Assembly: GCA_025602905.1 (NCBI GenBank)
Contig: JAHLKI010000001.1
Coordinates: forward strand, 186,001 to 250,000
Origin: Phlyctochytrium arcticum
Lineage: Eukaryota; Chytridiomycota; Chytridiomycetes; Chytridiales; Chytridiaceae
Length of the DNA stretch: 64,000 bases
Direction: 5' to 3'
The notes beneath the pieces were generated by a model that saw only the letters and a program-made list of their open reading frames with translations, was not told the origin of the DNA and made no database searches. Each line of letters starts with the position of its first letter. Position 1 is the stretch's first letter. Positions 1 through 10,260 of this stretch are shown here, one piece after another. Both the position numbers and the translations under genes were made by a program.

Positions 1-440
1 ACCGCCGCAAAATTAGTGCTTGGAACCAATGGAAAGGCATCGAATTCAGAGAATTTCTTGTGCGCCATGGATGCCGAGACCTGTGCCTTGCGCTAGCTCT
101 TCAAGGTTTATAAATGTTTTCCTATCCGAAGGTACGATTGGTCATCTCACTTTTTGTTCCGAAATTAATTGAACCTGTCGGGACTCAGGCACACCTACTG
201 TACTATACGGTCACTTTCATTCAGCTAAGTGAAATTCAAATACAGGTATTAGCATACCCAAGAAATTTACATTGTCCAGACACCTGATCAACATACAGAA
301 TTGTAGGACATCAGACGCCCACAAGATGCGCGGATGGTGCACCCGACATCCCTCTTTGTATGAGTAGCAAGAAGTAGTTTGCCATGTATTCCAGGATGTA
401 ACTTACAGTGTATTTAAGACAAGAGATTTTCCATCATAAA
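1..440 (+). repeat. Duplicated BTB-gene unit, copy 1 (partial)
   Basis: Bases 1-440 hold the last BTB exon and a 3' flank. Stretches such as the ones around 240-335 (GGTATT...CATTGTCCAGA...CAACATACA...ACATCAGACG) recur, reverse-complemented, at about 10290-10440 and, in direct orientation, at 15095-15260. It is one of three copies of the same gene-plus-flank unit in the first 16 kb. Confidence 0.6.
3..113 (+). CDS. C-terminal exon of a BTB-family gene, cut by window edge
   Basis: The frame starting at base 3 is open to a TAA at 111-113 and ends in EFREFLVRHGCRDLCLALAL followed by QGL. The same block (E-F-x-x-F-[LI]-x-R-H-x-C-x-D-L) is the second exon of the BTB genes at 10451-11260 and 12957-13769. 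This is therefore the 3' end of another family member whose BTB exon lies outside the window. The 3' flank to about 440 also matches the 3' flank of the other copies. Function is unknown beyond BTB-type protein interaction. Confidence 0.6.
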   Translation, partial: RRKISAWNQWKGIEFREFLVRHGCRDLCLALALQGL

Positions 441-1504
441 CAGAATTTTCATCTGTTGTGGTATTTCAAGTTTGGTAGGTGGACCTTCGTGATTATTCCT
501 TCCTTTCTAATTCGGGACACAACAGTTGAGTTGACGGGCCGACCAACGAGCTCACTCGGCTTTCGATACCGTACCATAAACGTTTTTATCAAGAAGCTAC
601 CGGTAAGGCGGTAACATAGGGAGTGAAATAATTTGCGAATTGAGATGTTTTCAAATATGATTTATGTGGCCGGAACGTTGTATTGAGGCATCATTGGTCT
701 GTGACGGATGCCATGTCCCACTATTGTCCGTAGATAAAAAAGGATGATGAGAAAAGCCAGCAAGCAAGTGTAGGATAATGTGTCAAATTAAACAGTATCC
801 ATAAGCATTTTCTGTCAAATCTCCTTTCTCTGTCCGTAACGGATGTTACCCGTTTGGTGTGAAAGAAGGAAGATGACAAAAGTCAGCAGGCAAGAGTAAG
901 ATACCGTGCAAAAGTTAAAGTATTCATAGGCAAATTCTTTTTTTGTATCAACTTTCTTCACTCTGGTTGAAACGTTGCACATACGGTCTGTTCTGAATGT
1001 CATGACTGAAGTTTTGCTTGGAAGAGGGAAGATACCAGCAAAAGTACTGTTGCTTGGATCTTATTGCCTTGATGCCTTCCCGGGGAAGGTCATACTGTCG
1101 AGGAACAAATCAACGCGGCGACTGGACCGTGCTCGGAATGAATACCTGTTCGGCAAATATTCCTGATTTGGTTGTCGCCTCCACATTGGTCTTGATGGCG
1201 GTTCTCACTCACCATACCCTCCCTCTCCGGAAGTTGAAGTTGTGATGGGTGATGTTAATTTCATTTTGTTTTTATTGCTTGCTGTCGGAGTTTGAGTTTA
1301 GGTTGTTCGTAATTATCAGGTAATCATGATTAATGCTTGGTACGGAAGCAACTTCATTCTCTCGTTTTGTCAAGCAGTCCTTCCGTATTATTATGGCCGC
1401 TATTACTGGCGATACGCCGCGCCCGGAGTATATTTTACGATCATTTTATTTTTGCAGCAAAGACCAACTGCGTTTAGTCCAGATCTGATCAGAATCTAGA
1501 GAAT
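114..1504. other. Intergenic, no gene seen
   Basis: Apart from the BTB-unit flank (to about 440) and the tandem repeat (690-1060) I see no coding signal here. ORFs are short and uneven in composition. The last 100 bases precede the BTB start at 1505 and should hold its promoter, but no clear element stands out. Confidence 0.5.
690..1060. repeat. Degenerate tandem repeat, unit about 125-130 bp
   Basis: Two units are clear by eye. One starts near 740 (GATGATGAGAAAAGCCAGCAA) and one near 868 (GAAGATGACAAAAGTCAGCA). Each is followed by a similar ATCCATAAGCA/TTCATAGGCA segment, a T-rich run and GTTGAAACG or a related end. A third, shorter start appears near 1020. They have diverged by small changes and carry no convincing open frame. 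Confidence 0.5.
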
Positions 1505-1756
1505 ATGGAGCAGCGAAAGTTAGACTGGCAAACAAAGATCACCCGTGATTGGTATTTGACATCCTATCAAGACCAGCTACAAGAAAAGCTATCGGATGTC
1601 TCGATTGAAGTGTATCCGGAGCAAAAACTAGCGACAGGGCAAGTCGAGAAGAAATCACAATCTGCAGAAACTCCGGCCGCAACTATCCCTGCCCACTCTA
1701 TAATCTTGGCCAACAGCAGCAAGTACTTTTGCGCTCTTTTTACGAATGGCATGGAC
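1505..1756 (+). pseudogene. BTB/POZ gene truncated by an inserted element
   Basis: The frame begins MEQRKLDWQTKITRDWYL and continues SIEVYPEQKL...IPAHSIILANSSKYF.ALFTNGM, closely matching the N-terminal BTB exon of the intact genes at 11260 and 13769 (minus strand). Homology stops right after ALFTNGM (about 1751). The following bases are in a different frame and encode the integrase tail of a mobile element. No second exon is found downstream. The gene is therefore a 5' remnant, with the break point inside the BTB domain. Confidence 0.7.
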
Positions 1757-2387
1757 AAGACAAATAGGCACGCCATTGTTTGTGGGACAGAAAGTTCGCA
1801 AGAAACGGATCCTTGAAGGTGGTTTGCAGAAACCGGGCTTACTAGGGTATTGGGACAAAGAAATTTATACCATCTCTCAAAGAATCAATTCAACATATCC
1901 AAATTTTGTCGCATCTTATCGAATTGCGAACGATGATAGGGTCGAATTATATGGCAGATTCCCTAGAACGTCCCTCCTGCCCATTCCACCAATTTTGACT
2001 AAAGATGCTGGAGAGGTTGATGATGGCGACCAAACTGGTGAAAATGGCGGAAACGGCGAAAATGGCAACGACGATACACCACCTAATGATTTGTTAAATC
2101 AGCAGCAACACACGCCGGAAGAGAATAACCAGAATGAACAGGACGAGGGTGAAGAGGAAGAGGAAGACGAGGAAATTGTCCCGACAAATGTAAGACGTTC
2201 CCTTCGAATTAACAAACCGGGATATTATGCAGTTGATTTTATTGTTGACAAACGAATCCAGAATAGAAGGACCGAATTCAAAATTCGCTGGAAAGGATAC
2301 GATGCTTCAAGCGATACGTGGGAACCACTAAAAAACTTGACAGGCGTAAAGTCGTTGATCCGAGAATTTGAAGATGGGGCAAGATAA
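1752..2387 (+). mobile_element. Integrase C-terminal fragment with chromodomain (Polinton-like or Ty3-like)
   Basis: The frame 1746-2387 encodes a beta-rich segment (FVGQKVRKKR...GYWDKEIYTISQRI...) that looks like the SH3-like C-terminal part of an rve integrase. An acidic, Asn/Glu-rich linker follows, then a chromodomain at the end (YAVDFIVDKRI...FKIRWKGYD...DTWEPLKNL). The catalytic DDE core is missing, so only the 3' end remains. A chromodomain at the integrase C-terminus is known in Maverick/Polinton and chromovirus integrases. The adjacent tyrosine-recombinase-like gene, ending 15 bp away on the other strand, favours a Polinton-like element. The junction with the BTB gene is about 1752. 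Confidence 0.6.
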
Positions 2388-2401
2388 GATTTTCATTACT
2401 A

Positions 2402-3328
2402 TTACAATTCCATGTCTGAACTAGAACTAGAACTACTACTAGATTCTGCAACATTCAAGTTATTGTATTGCTGGTCGACCATATAAGAATGTCCCAGACG
2501 TTTCTCAATTTCTCTTTTATCACATAATGTTCCAGAACCGTTTTCGTTCATAAACTTAGATATTGAGCGACGAAGATCATTCATACTAACTTTCTTAGAG
2601 AACACCATCTTCATCTTTGCAGAAAACGCTCTACCAAACCACTGGTCGGTTGGTGGATTGCCGTTTTCCTGTATGAAAAGATGATTGCATCGTTGTTCGC
2701 GCCGAATTTTTAAGAGTTTTTCCATGTGTGGTAGAATTCGTTCATCCTCAAACTTGACTGCTCGTTTTTTACCATCTTTGTTTCCTTTTGGGATGAAAAT
2801 CGCTTTCGTGTCGTCGTCCCATACAAGAACCTTCCCGCCTTTATCTCCATTAATTGTAACGGTTGCAATATCTAATCGCGCGATTTCGGTTCCAAGAAGC
2901 ATGATCAATCCAGCAACCACGAACTGGAAGTTGTAACGTTCCTTTACAGTTTCAGTTTTTGCGTTGGCCACCGCCTGTAAAAGTTTGTTGACTGCAGTAG
3001 TATATTCGACAAAACCTTCTAACTGTTTCGGTGCGGGGGTTTGGTCGTTCGATTTTTCCTTTACCGCTTGATAGTGTTCCTTATTAACTTTATCGTATTC
3101 GTACGAAATGGAGTCGTCAAACATTTGCGAGAGTTCCTCAATTGTTTTATGATCCAGAAGAACTTTAGAAATATTTGATGGTAAGGTTCGACAGTTTTCG
3201 CGAAATATTATTGATTTTTCCTCCTTCGTGAGATTTTTGCACATCGAATGAAGGAATTGAACATATTTGCATCGAGTTGACTTATTGGGATAAGAAATTT
3301 CCAATGTTGCCAACAAATCCAATGGCAT
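2402..3328 (-). CDS. Tyrosine recombinase-like protein of a mobile element
   Basis: The 308-residue frame has an N-terminal SAM-like segment (SYPNKSTRCKYVQFLHSMC) of the type seen in virophage and Polinton-like tyrosine recombinases. The C-terminal half reads like the catalytic domain: GTEIARLDI, then MNDLRRSISKFM (box II arginine), LGHS, and a terminal QQYNNL that could supply the tyrosine. The usual first arginine (G-x-R-x-x-E) and the HxxR histidine are not obvious, so activity is doubtful. The frame is open about 22 codons above this Met before a stop, so the true N-terminus is uncertain. It converges with the integrase fragment. A Crypton-type origin is an alternative. Confidence 0.55.
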   Translation of the reverse strand: MPLDLLATLEISYPNKSTRCKYVQFLHSMCKNLTKEEKSIIFRENCRTLPSNISKVLLDHKTIEELSQMFDDSISYEYDKVNKEHYQAVKEKSNDQTPAPKQLEGFVEYTTAVNKLLQAVANAKTETVKERYNFQFVVAGLIMLLGTEIARLDIATVTINGDKGGKVLVWDDDTKAIFIPKGNKDGKKRAVKFEDERILPHMEKLLKIRREQRCNHLFIQENGNPPTDQWFGRAFSAKMKMVFSKKVSMNDLRRSISKFMNENGSGTLCDKREIEKRLGHSYMVDQQYNNLNVAESSSSSSSSSDMEL

Positions 3329-3771
3329 TCCAAAAAGTTTGTACCAATCTTCATCGCGAAATCTGTTGCATTTTGACTAGACTGAAACCATTGCTCAAGA
3401 CGTTTTTTGAAGATTCGAGCATCGATTCGATCAACGTACGTAACAATGTTGAGTACATCTTGAAAAACTACGAGGGATTCATCACTTGTCAAAAAAACAT
3501 CATGGATCTGAAACATAAACACGAGAAAAACATTTTTGAAGTTCAGGCGATGTCTAAGCTAAAAAAAATCATGCAGGAAGTTCTGGCAGATATTGTGATA
3601 GGTCAAATTGACAAGCTGACAAAACAGATGCTTCATAGTTCTTACGGAAAGACTCTTAGAACTCAAGCTGACAATGACGACAATCAAGCGGCAGTGAGCG
3701 ACAACGAGTACGACAGATTTCAAGCTGTAGAGAACACCGATGAGGACTCTGAGGAGGAGATGACCCGTTGA
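3277..3771 (+). CDS. Hypothetical acidic-tailed protein of the same element
   Basis: The frame runs 164 codons and overlaps the 5' end of the recombinase gene on the opposite strand. From about residue 75 the composition looks protein-like: a charged helical stretch (DLKHKHEKNIFEVQ) and a strongly acidic end (ENTDEDSEEEMTR). The overlapping first 17 or more codons may not be translated; Met codons near residues 17 and 76 are alternatives. No family is recognised. It may be a third gene of the element or a remnant of one. Confidence 0.35.
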   Translation: MTYWDKKFPMLPTNPMAFQKVCTNLHREICCILTRLKPLLKTFFEDSSIDSINVRNNVEYILKNYEGFITCQKNIMDLKHKHEKNIFEVQAMSKLKKIMQEVLADIVIGQIDKLTKQMLHSSYGKTLRTQADNDDNQAAVSDNEYDRFQAVENTDEDSEEEMTR

Positions 3772-3869
3772 GAGCATATGTATGTAGTCAAGTTAGCTTC
3801 AGAAATAGTGTAGTCATATTGTGTTTTCTGTTATATTGTGTCTTGTGTTATATTGCTTCATCTTGTGTG

Positions 3870-4335
3870 GTATCATTGGTTCATCAGACGCTCTGACCAC
3901 TGTAGGTCACGCTTAGCTGCTCATCCTGGTAGCGAATTGATTCATCAGACGCTCTGACCGCGAACTGATTTGTCACTGCAGGTCGTCTAGGCAACCAACG
4001 GTCACGCTGAGCTGCCAGCTTGTTAAGAATTATGGTTCGTAGAAGTGTATTGATAATCGGTCAAGTGTCAAATAAACAGGGGAGCATCATAGCACAAGTT
4101 ATATATGAGGAAGAATGCCTGTTTCAGACATTGTTGTGGGGGACGTTCATGCGTCATTCTTTGTGGGGGAAAGTCTAACCAGAAGTCTAACCACCAATCC
4201 GTGTCGGATACCTTTGGTTCAAGATGGTTGCAGTGGAATCTTAACATAGCTGAGCTGCTGAGTTCACATCGTGGTAGCGAATTGGTTCATCAGACGCTCT
4301 GACCGCCCAGATAGGCACTTTAGGTTCCACTCCCC
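3870..4335. repeat. tRNA-derived SINE-like repeat copies
   Basis: The motif TTCATCAGACGCTCTGACC occurs at about 3880, 3941 and 4286. In the last copy it is preceded by GGTAGCGAATTGG (A-box-like, about 4273) and followed about 50 bp later by GGTTCCACTCC (near B-box, 4322). That spacing is right for an internal Pol III promoter, with one mismatch in the B box. The region also repeats GTCACGC(T/G)(T/G)AGCTGC. This suggests decayed tRNA-derived SINEs rather than a functional tRNA, because no cloverleaf closes. Confidence 0.4.
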
Positions 4336-5037
4336 ATCCACAAAATATTGATCATCACCGGCTGTGAAGTCTAAGACTGCTACTTTTCAACGTGCAAAGC
4401 TGTGAGGGGACGGTGTTATTCCTAAACGTCAACCAAAGACTACTCAAATCAGGACCACACTAAGATAAAGCAAGAATGGACCAATCCAGATTCAAAGTAG
4501 CAAGGCCAAACCAGATCAAGATCAGACCAGAACTAGTCAAGCGTTCTTTGAATATAGGCCGCTGTCCAACCCCAAGGACCAAGAATCCAAGATAGCAAGG
4601 CCAGACCAAAAAAAAAAAACTCAAACCAATGCTAGACCAGCACTAGAAGAGCAAACCAAGACCTGAACAAAAAAGACCAACCGAGACCAGATGAAGACCG
4701 AAACCAAAGCAGTGGCAGAGCGGACTAAGACAGGACTAAGATCTGATCAAAAGCAGATCCAAGATGCAGAAGCGGGCGGAGCAACTTTCAGTCCAGAGAA
4801 CAACAGTAGAATCCCTTACCACAATAGAGGCAAAGCTCTTTTTGGACAACAGACGTAATAAAGGTAATCCTCCATTTGAGCATCTCTGAACTGAGAACTC
4901 GTCATAACCATAAACAGCTCTGAGAGTAAATAACAGGATCTCGCCAATGTTCGTGAAATTGCTGCTGCCGATAAATCACAAGTTCATGCAGTGGCGGCAG
5001 GAGTTTAAAAAATAAAATATACAAAAAAATAATCTAA
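4336..5037. other. No gene seen
   Basis: An A-rich, low-complexity stretch with many ACCAGA/AGACCA words (about 4440-4760) and no usable open frame. Confidence 0.5.
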
Positions 5038-5930
5038 GGAGTATCTTGTCCAGGCGCCGATGTCACGAAGGACAATACTTGATACTTTCCTAGAAGGCAG
5101 CATTCACGGAAAGTGTCAACACTCGCGACCTGCGCCAAAGTAGAAGGGAATATCGCCCAAGCGCTGCTAATGTTCCGAAGGATTGTACCTCATGCTTTCC
5201 GAAAAAGTAGTATTCGCAGAAAGTGTGAACACTCGCGACTTGGGGCGAGGTTAGTACTCGCGTAAATTTCGTCAGGAGAGGACAGTATTCTCCTTTCAAA
5301 CCCTCGGACAGTAGACGGCATGGATGGTATGTACCTTCGTAATGTTCTTCATCCATCGCGGACCTTCCAATGCATCTTGACCATATAAATCGAAATAGAA
5401 CGAGTGTGAGTTAGACAACACAACGAATATACAAAAGAATGGTCAAACAAGTAATAAAAGAGTATATCGCCGTGAACACTCGCGAGTTGGAGCAGAGTAA
5501 GTACTTGCAAAAATCCTATCAGGAAAAGGCGATATTCTGCCGTCAAGCCCTCGGACAGTAGACAACTTGATTGATGCTTCTGCCTTTTTGATGTTCCTCA
5601 GCCTGCCGACGCGTCTTGACCATATGATCATATATGATAGTTCGAAATGGAAGAAGAGGAATTAGACAACAGAACGTTTATAGCAACAAAAAATCAAACG
5701 ACTAATAAAAGGGTATATCGTCCAGGCGCCGCAAATGTCACGGAGGACAGTACTCCATGCTTTCCGAGAAGGCAGTATTCGCGGAAAGTGTGAACACTCG
5801 CGACTTGGGGCGAGGTCAGTACTCGCGTAAATTTCGTCAGGAGAAGACAGTATTCTCCTTTCAAACCCTCGGACAGTAGACGGCATGGATGGCATTTACC
5901 TTCGTAAAGTTCTTCGTCGTTGATCGCGCA
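5038..5930. repeat. Three diverged copies of a 170-300 bp repeat
   Basis: Units at about 5050-5350, 5455-5620 and 5695-5930 share GTGTGAACACTCGCGACTTG, TACTCGCGTAAATTTCGTCA (with a diverged middle copy) and CCTCGGACAGTAGAC. The first and third are nearly collinear. The middle one is shorter and is flanked by (TT)AGACAACA(G)AACG and CTTGACCATAT words. Open frames across the copies are not in a common frame, so I read this as non-coding repetitive DNA. Confidence 0.6.
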
Positions 5931-6098
5931 TCGCAGAATTGGCACGCGTGGATGACTTTGAGTACGAGAAGGATTGCGATGGCGATGGATCACGATGGCG
6001 ACCGAGTGGCGCAGATGTGGCGCGGGCGCGGAGTTTGAATTGTGTGTGCTGGTCATTAGAGAAACCTCCGGAAAAAGCGTTTTGCTGCAACACGATAA

Positions 6099-8119
6099 CT
6101 AAGATTGAAGAAAAAGACTATATACAAGAAAGAATTTCATCCGTAAAGAAAAGTTAACAAAAAGAGACTGAGCCTGCCGAAAACAAGGAACATTATGTCC
6201 ACCGGCGATGAAACCAAGAGCAAACTTTGAGACAAGTAAGCAGCGGCCTACCCCAATATGAAACATGATGTTCGCAGAGTCCAGGAGTTGTGAAAGAAGG
6301 GAATCCTCCGTTTGAGCCATCAGGGGATTCGCGAGTTGATGACAGAACTTGGCGGTGACGACATTAGACATGTCATCGACCATGGATACCTCGGCAAAAA
6401 AAAGCAAAACTTTGGAAGAAAACAACCAGGGTGACTGGTAGCATTTGCCCCGTGCGGTCAAAAAGGTCCACAGCCGCATCCCGCGCACTGCGGAATCCTT
6501 TCCGCATTTTCGACTCGAGTTTACCGGCGGTTGCCGTGCCCATTGACTCGCCGATATGCACCACGGTGCCGGCATCATTGACGTAATCCACGACCATCAT
6601 CCAATCAAGCAGGCGCTTCCCCTGCCGGCCGCTGGTGAGGTGGGCGTTGGAAGAGACTTCCCCACTAGAGAAATTCATCAATGACTCCCAGAAAACTTCC
6701 AAACTCCAATCAGAAAAGACTTACTACTTAAGAAGGACGTCGGGACAGTCGATCATATCATACATCGGGGACCACACCTCCCGGTCCAATGTCCGTTCGG
6801 ACAAAGTGCCGACCACGGACCTGAGCTTTCCTCATTTGCGGTAACTGTAAAGAACATGAGTGACCCGGAATCTGTATTCAACATCATTTATGACAGAATT
6901 TATGTGCATACCTCCTCCATAGGAAATGTAACAAGCGGTATGCTTGCTCGTCTACGGGTGCTTTTATGTTTAAGTGATTGAATACAGCAATGGTACCACC
7001 TGGGCCCAGGAGACTGATGGCTTCAAACACAAATTCGGCAGGAATGTCTCTCAGACATTGAATGATGTGGTTTTGGGGCATCGCGGTTGGTTCTTCCGCT
7101 TCCACAGTATTGGATAAAAGAGGAAATCTGGCCCCCAACGTTGCTGGAAAGTTTTGCAACATAATTCCGTTGGCCTTTAAAGTCCAGGCCCGGGCAGCAA
7201 CCACGGACTCATCGAGCTATTAGACAGCAGTTGAGCATGAGTACGTCTGAATTTCTATCGCCAAAAGTACCTTGATTGCTTTGCCTGTGTTTTTTGCAGC
7301 CTCCTCAGGCTGATGCTCAAATTTTCGCTTGGTTGTCGACGACTGGCATCCTTGATTGATGTCACTCGTGACTTGGGAATTGTTGATTCTGAGTATGTTG
7401 CTTGGAGTCGGTTGTGGCATGTCTTTAACCTCCTAAAAAGGCACAAAAGCGAAACACCCTTAGTATGTACGGTGGGCCTCTTTGCACCAGAAGCTGGCCC
7501 GAGCTTGGCCCACATATATTATACAAGCAGGGGCCGCCGATATAGGTGTCCGACCATTCGAAGGACCGGAGTGGTCTGCCCGCTACTTTGCTATTTGAGT
7601 AACTAGATGTAGCCTCAGCATGGTAGGAGCCGTAGTCCTTGTTAATCGATTTTGTGCCCCTTTGACCCGGACTATTGATGTGCCTTCTGAACAAGGAAGA
7701 AAACTGACGGCCGTTGTGATGGGATCATAACTATGACCGTACCCCAGGGACCCGTACACATTCAGATCGGGGACAAAGAAGCAAAGCAATGTACAGCACA
7801 AGAAGCCAACCAGTGTGCAGCACAATGCCTTACGTTCGGTAAACCTACCGCTGGTGCAAAGAGTGGAGAACAACGAGAAAGCAGTAAACTTACTTGACTT
7901 TGTAAAAGTTCCGCCGCGCGTGCTCTCTGGCTGGCATTGCCGTTTCGCTTCATTCTGTGGAGTCCCTGAGTGTATACCGCGCGGGTTTCTGGCAGTCCTT
8001 TGAAGTTGTGAGCAAATTTTTGGTAGGACCAGTACTTGGGATCTACATGTATATACAGTTAAGAAGAAGCGATCCATCTTACCCTCAACACGCGCTCCGA
8101 ACGCGTCCAAGACTGACAT
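6099..8119 (-). CDS. Nine-exon hypothetical protein, about 422 aa
   Basis: I reconstruct exons (minus strand) 8119-8083, 7997-7894, 7703-7587, 7432-7271, 7216-6912, 6820-6728, 6664-6427, 6389-6252 and 6173-6099. All have GT..AG borders and the phases fit, giving 423 codons including the stop. Introns start GTAAG, GTACTT or GTATGC; one has a CATACTAAG branch-like site. The joined protein has a basic Ser/Asn-rich N-terminal half, a helical middle (LDESVVAARAWTLKANGIML) and a C-terminal half with LLDWMMVVDYVNDAGTVVH and LLSQLLDSANIMFHIG. The 37-nt intron at 6390-6426 is unusually short and could instead be a frameshift. I recognise no family. It may be element-derived, given its repeat-rich setting. 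Confidence 0.5.
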
Positions 8120-9560
8120 GATTTGTGGGTTGCCATGACAACAAGGTTCTAAGTTCCTCGGACCTCAGTCAGGACCTCAGTGCATGGATGATGTCTCTGG
8201 AACTTTCCATAAGTACGGTATGCACGCCCGTTCCGGCGCCCGTTGCACAGGAGATTAGGCGCGCTGGGAGAGGGTTGTTTTATGTATCGAGATAATATCT
8301 TTGAACGTCAACCAAATTGACAAAGGATTGTTAGTTTTCACATCCCCAAACTAACCATTGTCAAGAGTTGGGTTTGGGTCTTCCCAACCTATCCTAACCT
8401 AAACCCATTTCTTAACGATCGTGAACATAATTCAACACCCAAAGCTGGGGCCATCTCAATCCCTAACCTACGAGTACATCCGAGTTGTTACTCAGTCCAG
8501 CCCTGGGCAGGATAGGCGCTGGGATAGGAGAACAAATCCAAGAAAAGATCACTCAAAAGAGGACAGGTAATGTCGAGAAAGGAGAGAGCAAATATTACAC
8601 CTATGCCGAGAAAGATAGAGGGCAACGTCTCTGTTTCAAACGGTAGTTCTTGCAAGTCAGGCGTGCAAATGGAGCATTGGGGAACTATTAAATAGTAGAC
8701 AGAGGTGCACATAAATATCGATAGATGGATCCTCTCAGATGTATATTTGGTAGTTGGTGGCACGCCAACATTGAAATTGAAAGTGAGATGGTAGCTAATG
8801 CACGCCGGGCGTGCAATGGAGAGTAACTGGAGTCCAATAGTATGATAATAGTAAAACGGAGATGGAAAGAAAGAAATAAAATGGCAGCCTCTTAGGTTCA
8901 AACGGTAGTTAATAGTACCTTAGCTAAAAAAAATAGTGAGCAAAGGGAGTTCGATAGTACAGTAAGACGGAGATGGAACATAAAATGGCCGCATCTTAGG
9001 TTCAAACGGTAGCTAATCACTGCCAGGCGTACAATCGAGAGTACAAGGTGTCCAATAGTTATAGCTTAGTAGGACAGAGTTGGAAGGCTGCCGTTTACAA
9101 AAGAAGACGGCGATGGAAAGATTCTGCGGAAGGGGTGTATAGCAGAGACCATTTTGATTATGTTGACTGACGGACCTATTTTCAACATTCCTTCAACGCT
9201 ACGGGTGCCTGTACGGGTGCCAAGATCTATGCCTTGAGATGGATCTTCAACTTGATGAGCGCACCACATGGCCTAACATGGATGAAAGATCTAATCAAAA
9301 GTACTACTGGTTAAAGTTGAGACAGACTCTCACAGAGGTGAAGCATGACAAACCCGCATGTTTGGATGTTTGCACATGTAAAAAGTAGTCGTAGCTGTAA
9401 TGTATCTTATTGAAGCTGAATATAGATAATTGTGTCTCTGAATATACCGCCATAAGTAGGATAATCGATAGGTGAACAAAGACATGTTGCGCGAGAAAAA
9501 GAAAAAGAATGTTACACTGCACATTAAACCCCCATCCTCACCTCGTTGATTTGATTACTT
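8120..9560. other. No gene; degenerate repeats at about 8600-9090
   Basis: Three loosely similar blocks carry CTTAGGTTCAAACGGTAG(T/C)TA or a relative, then a (GT)CAGGCGT(G/A)CAA motif, then AACGGAGATGGAA-like words (about 8630-8700, 8795-8910, 8950-9085). The rest has no coding signal; the ORF at 8488-8901 is made of these repeats. Confidence 0.45.
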
Positions 9561-10260
9561 TGTTCCTTTAGTTGACTCGCCATCTTCTCCTACCGCACTA
9601 CCAGTGCCATCTCCAACTCCGATTAGGACGAAAATCATCATTGTCATCTGTTACGACTACCACATCTACCCCAGTACCCCAGCACTTGTATCGAGACGTG
9701 TATGATGATCACAAGCCAAAAGTTACAGCACTTCCTCTTCTGCGATATTGGCCTTGCAGTATATCATGGTATGATGCGCGTCAGGTCTCCCACTTACCTT
9801 TGGATGCTGTTTTTGCAGCAAAATGTGTAAACCCGAATGAAGCGTCAGCCAAAAACATCAGATACGATTTACGCATCAGCATAACTAAGAAGTTTGGGTG
9901 GAATGGGAATAGAGTTGCAGTGGAAGCCATAGGCTGTAGGTCCCTGGATATATCGCAATAGGCCTCTGACTACGGCTGGGTATCAGCGCGAGAAGCGATG
10001 CAAAGCGAGAATGCATGCCGATACCGTAACGGATATCTCCCGCTGATGGCAGCTATAGCGTATATGATTCTTGCCGCTGATAAAAAATACTTGAGAGCTC
10101 CGTAAGTTGCAGGCAGCTGGTAGGAGGGTTTTGAAGCGACTGCGCGCGACTTTGAAATCTGAGTAAGACCAGCATAACGTAGGTGAACAAAAAGCTATTT
10201 TATTCACCCATTCGAAGAATTTGTTTATAATATGGTTGCTCGTGTATTTAAGCTACATCC
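9560..10260 (+). pseudogene. Decayed gene fragment convergent with the BTB gene (copy b)
   Basis: The plus strand here aligns, in opposite orientation, with 15330-15800. Shared words include ACAGCACTTCCTCTTCTG(T/C)GATATTGGCCTTG (9726/15780) and GATGGCAGCT(A/G)T(A/G)GCGTA. The second word encodes LMAAIAYMILAAD here and LMAAVAYMILDAVECLETPE in the other copy. EQKAILF(T/S)HSK(N/D)L is also shared. In-frame stops and frameshifts break this copy. It looks like the 3' part of a gene duplicated together with its BTB neighbour. The protein family is not recognised. Confidence 0.4.

Noticed and set aside
5090..6056. Minus-strand frames of 88 and 120 codons with similar sequence
   Set aside because: The similarity comes from the DNA repeat units; the third copy does not keep the frame.
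8386..8430. CCTAACCTAAACCC-like words resembling telomere repeats
   Set aside because: Only two or three imperfect words; no array.
9572..9961. 129-codon plus-strand ORF as an intact gene
   Set aside because: Its homolog at 15.7 kb is in other frames and the downstream conserved part is out of frame, so I list it only as a decayed fragment.
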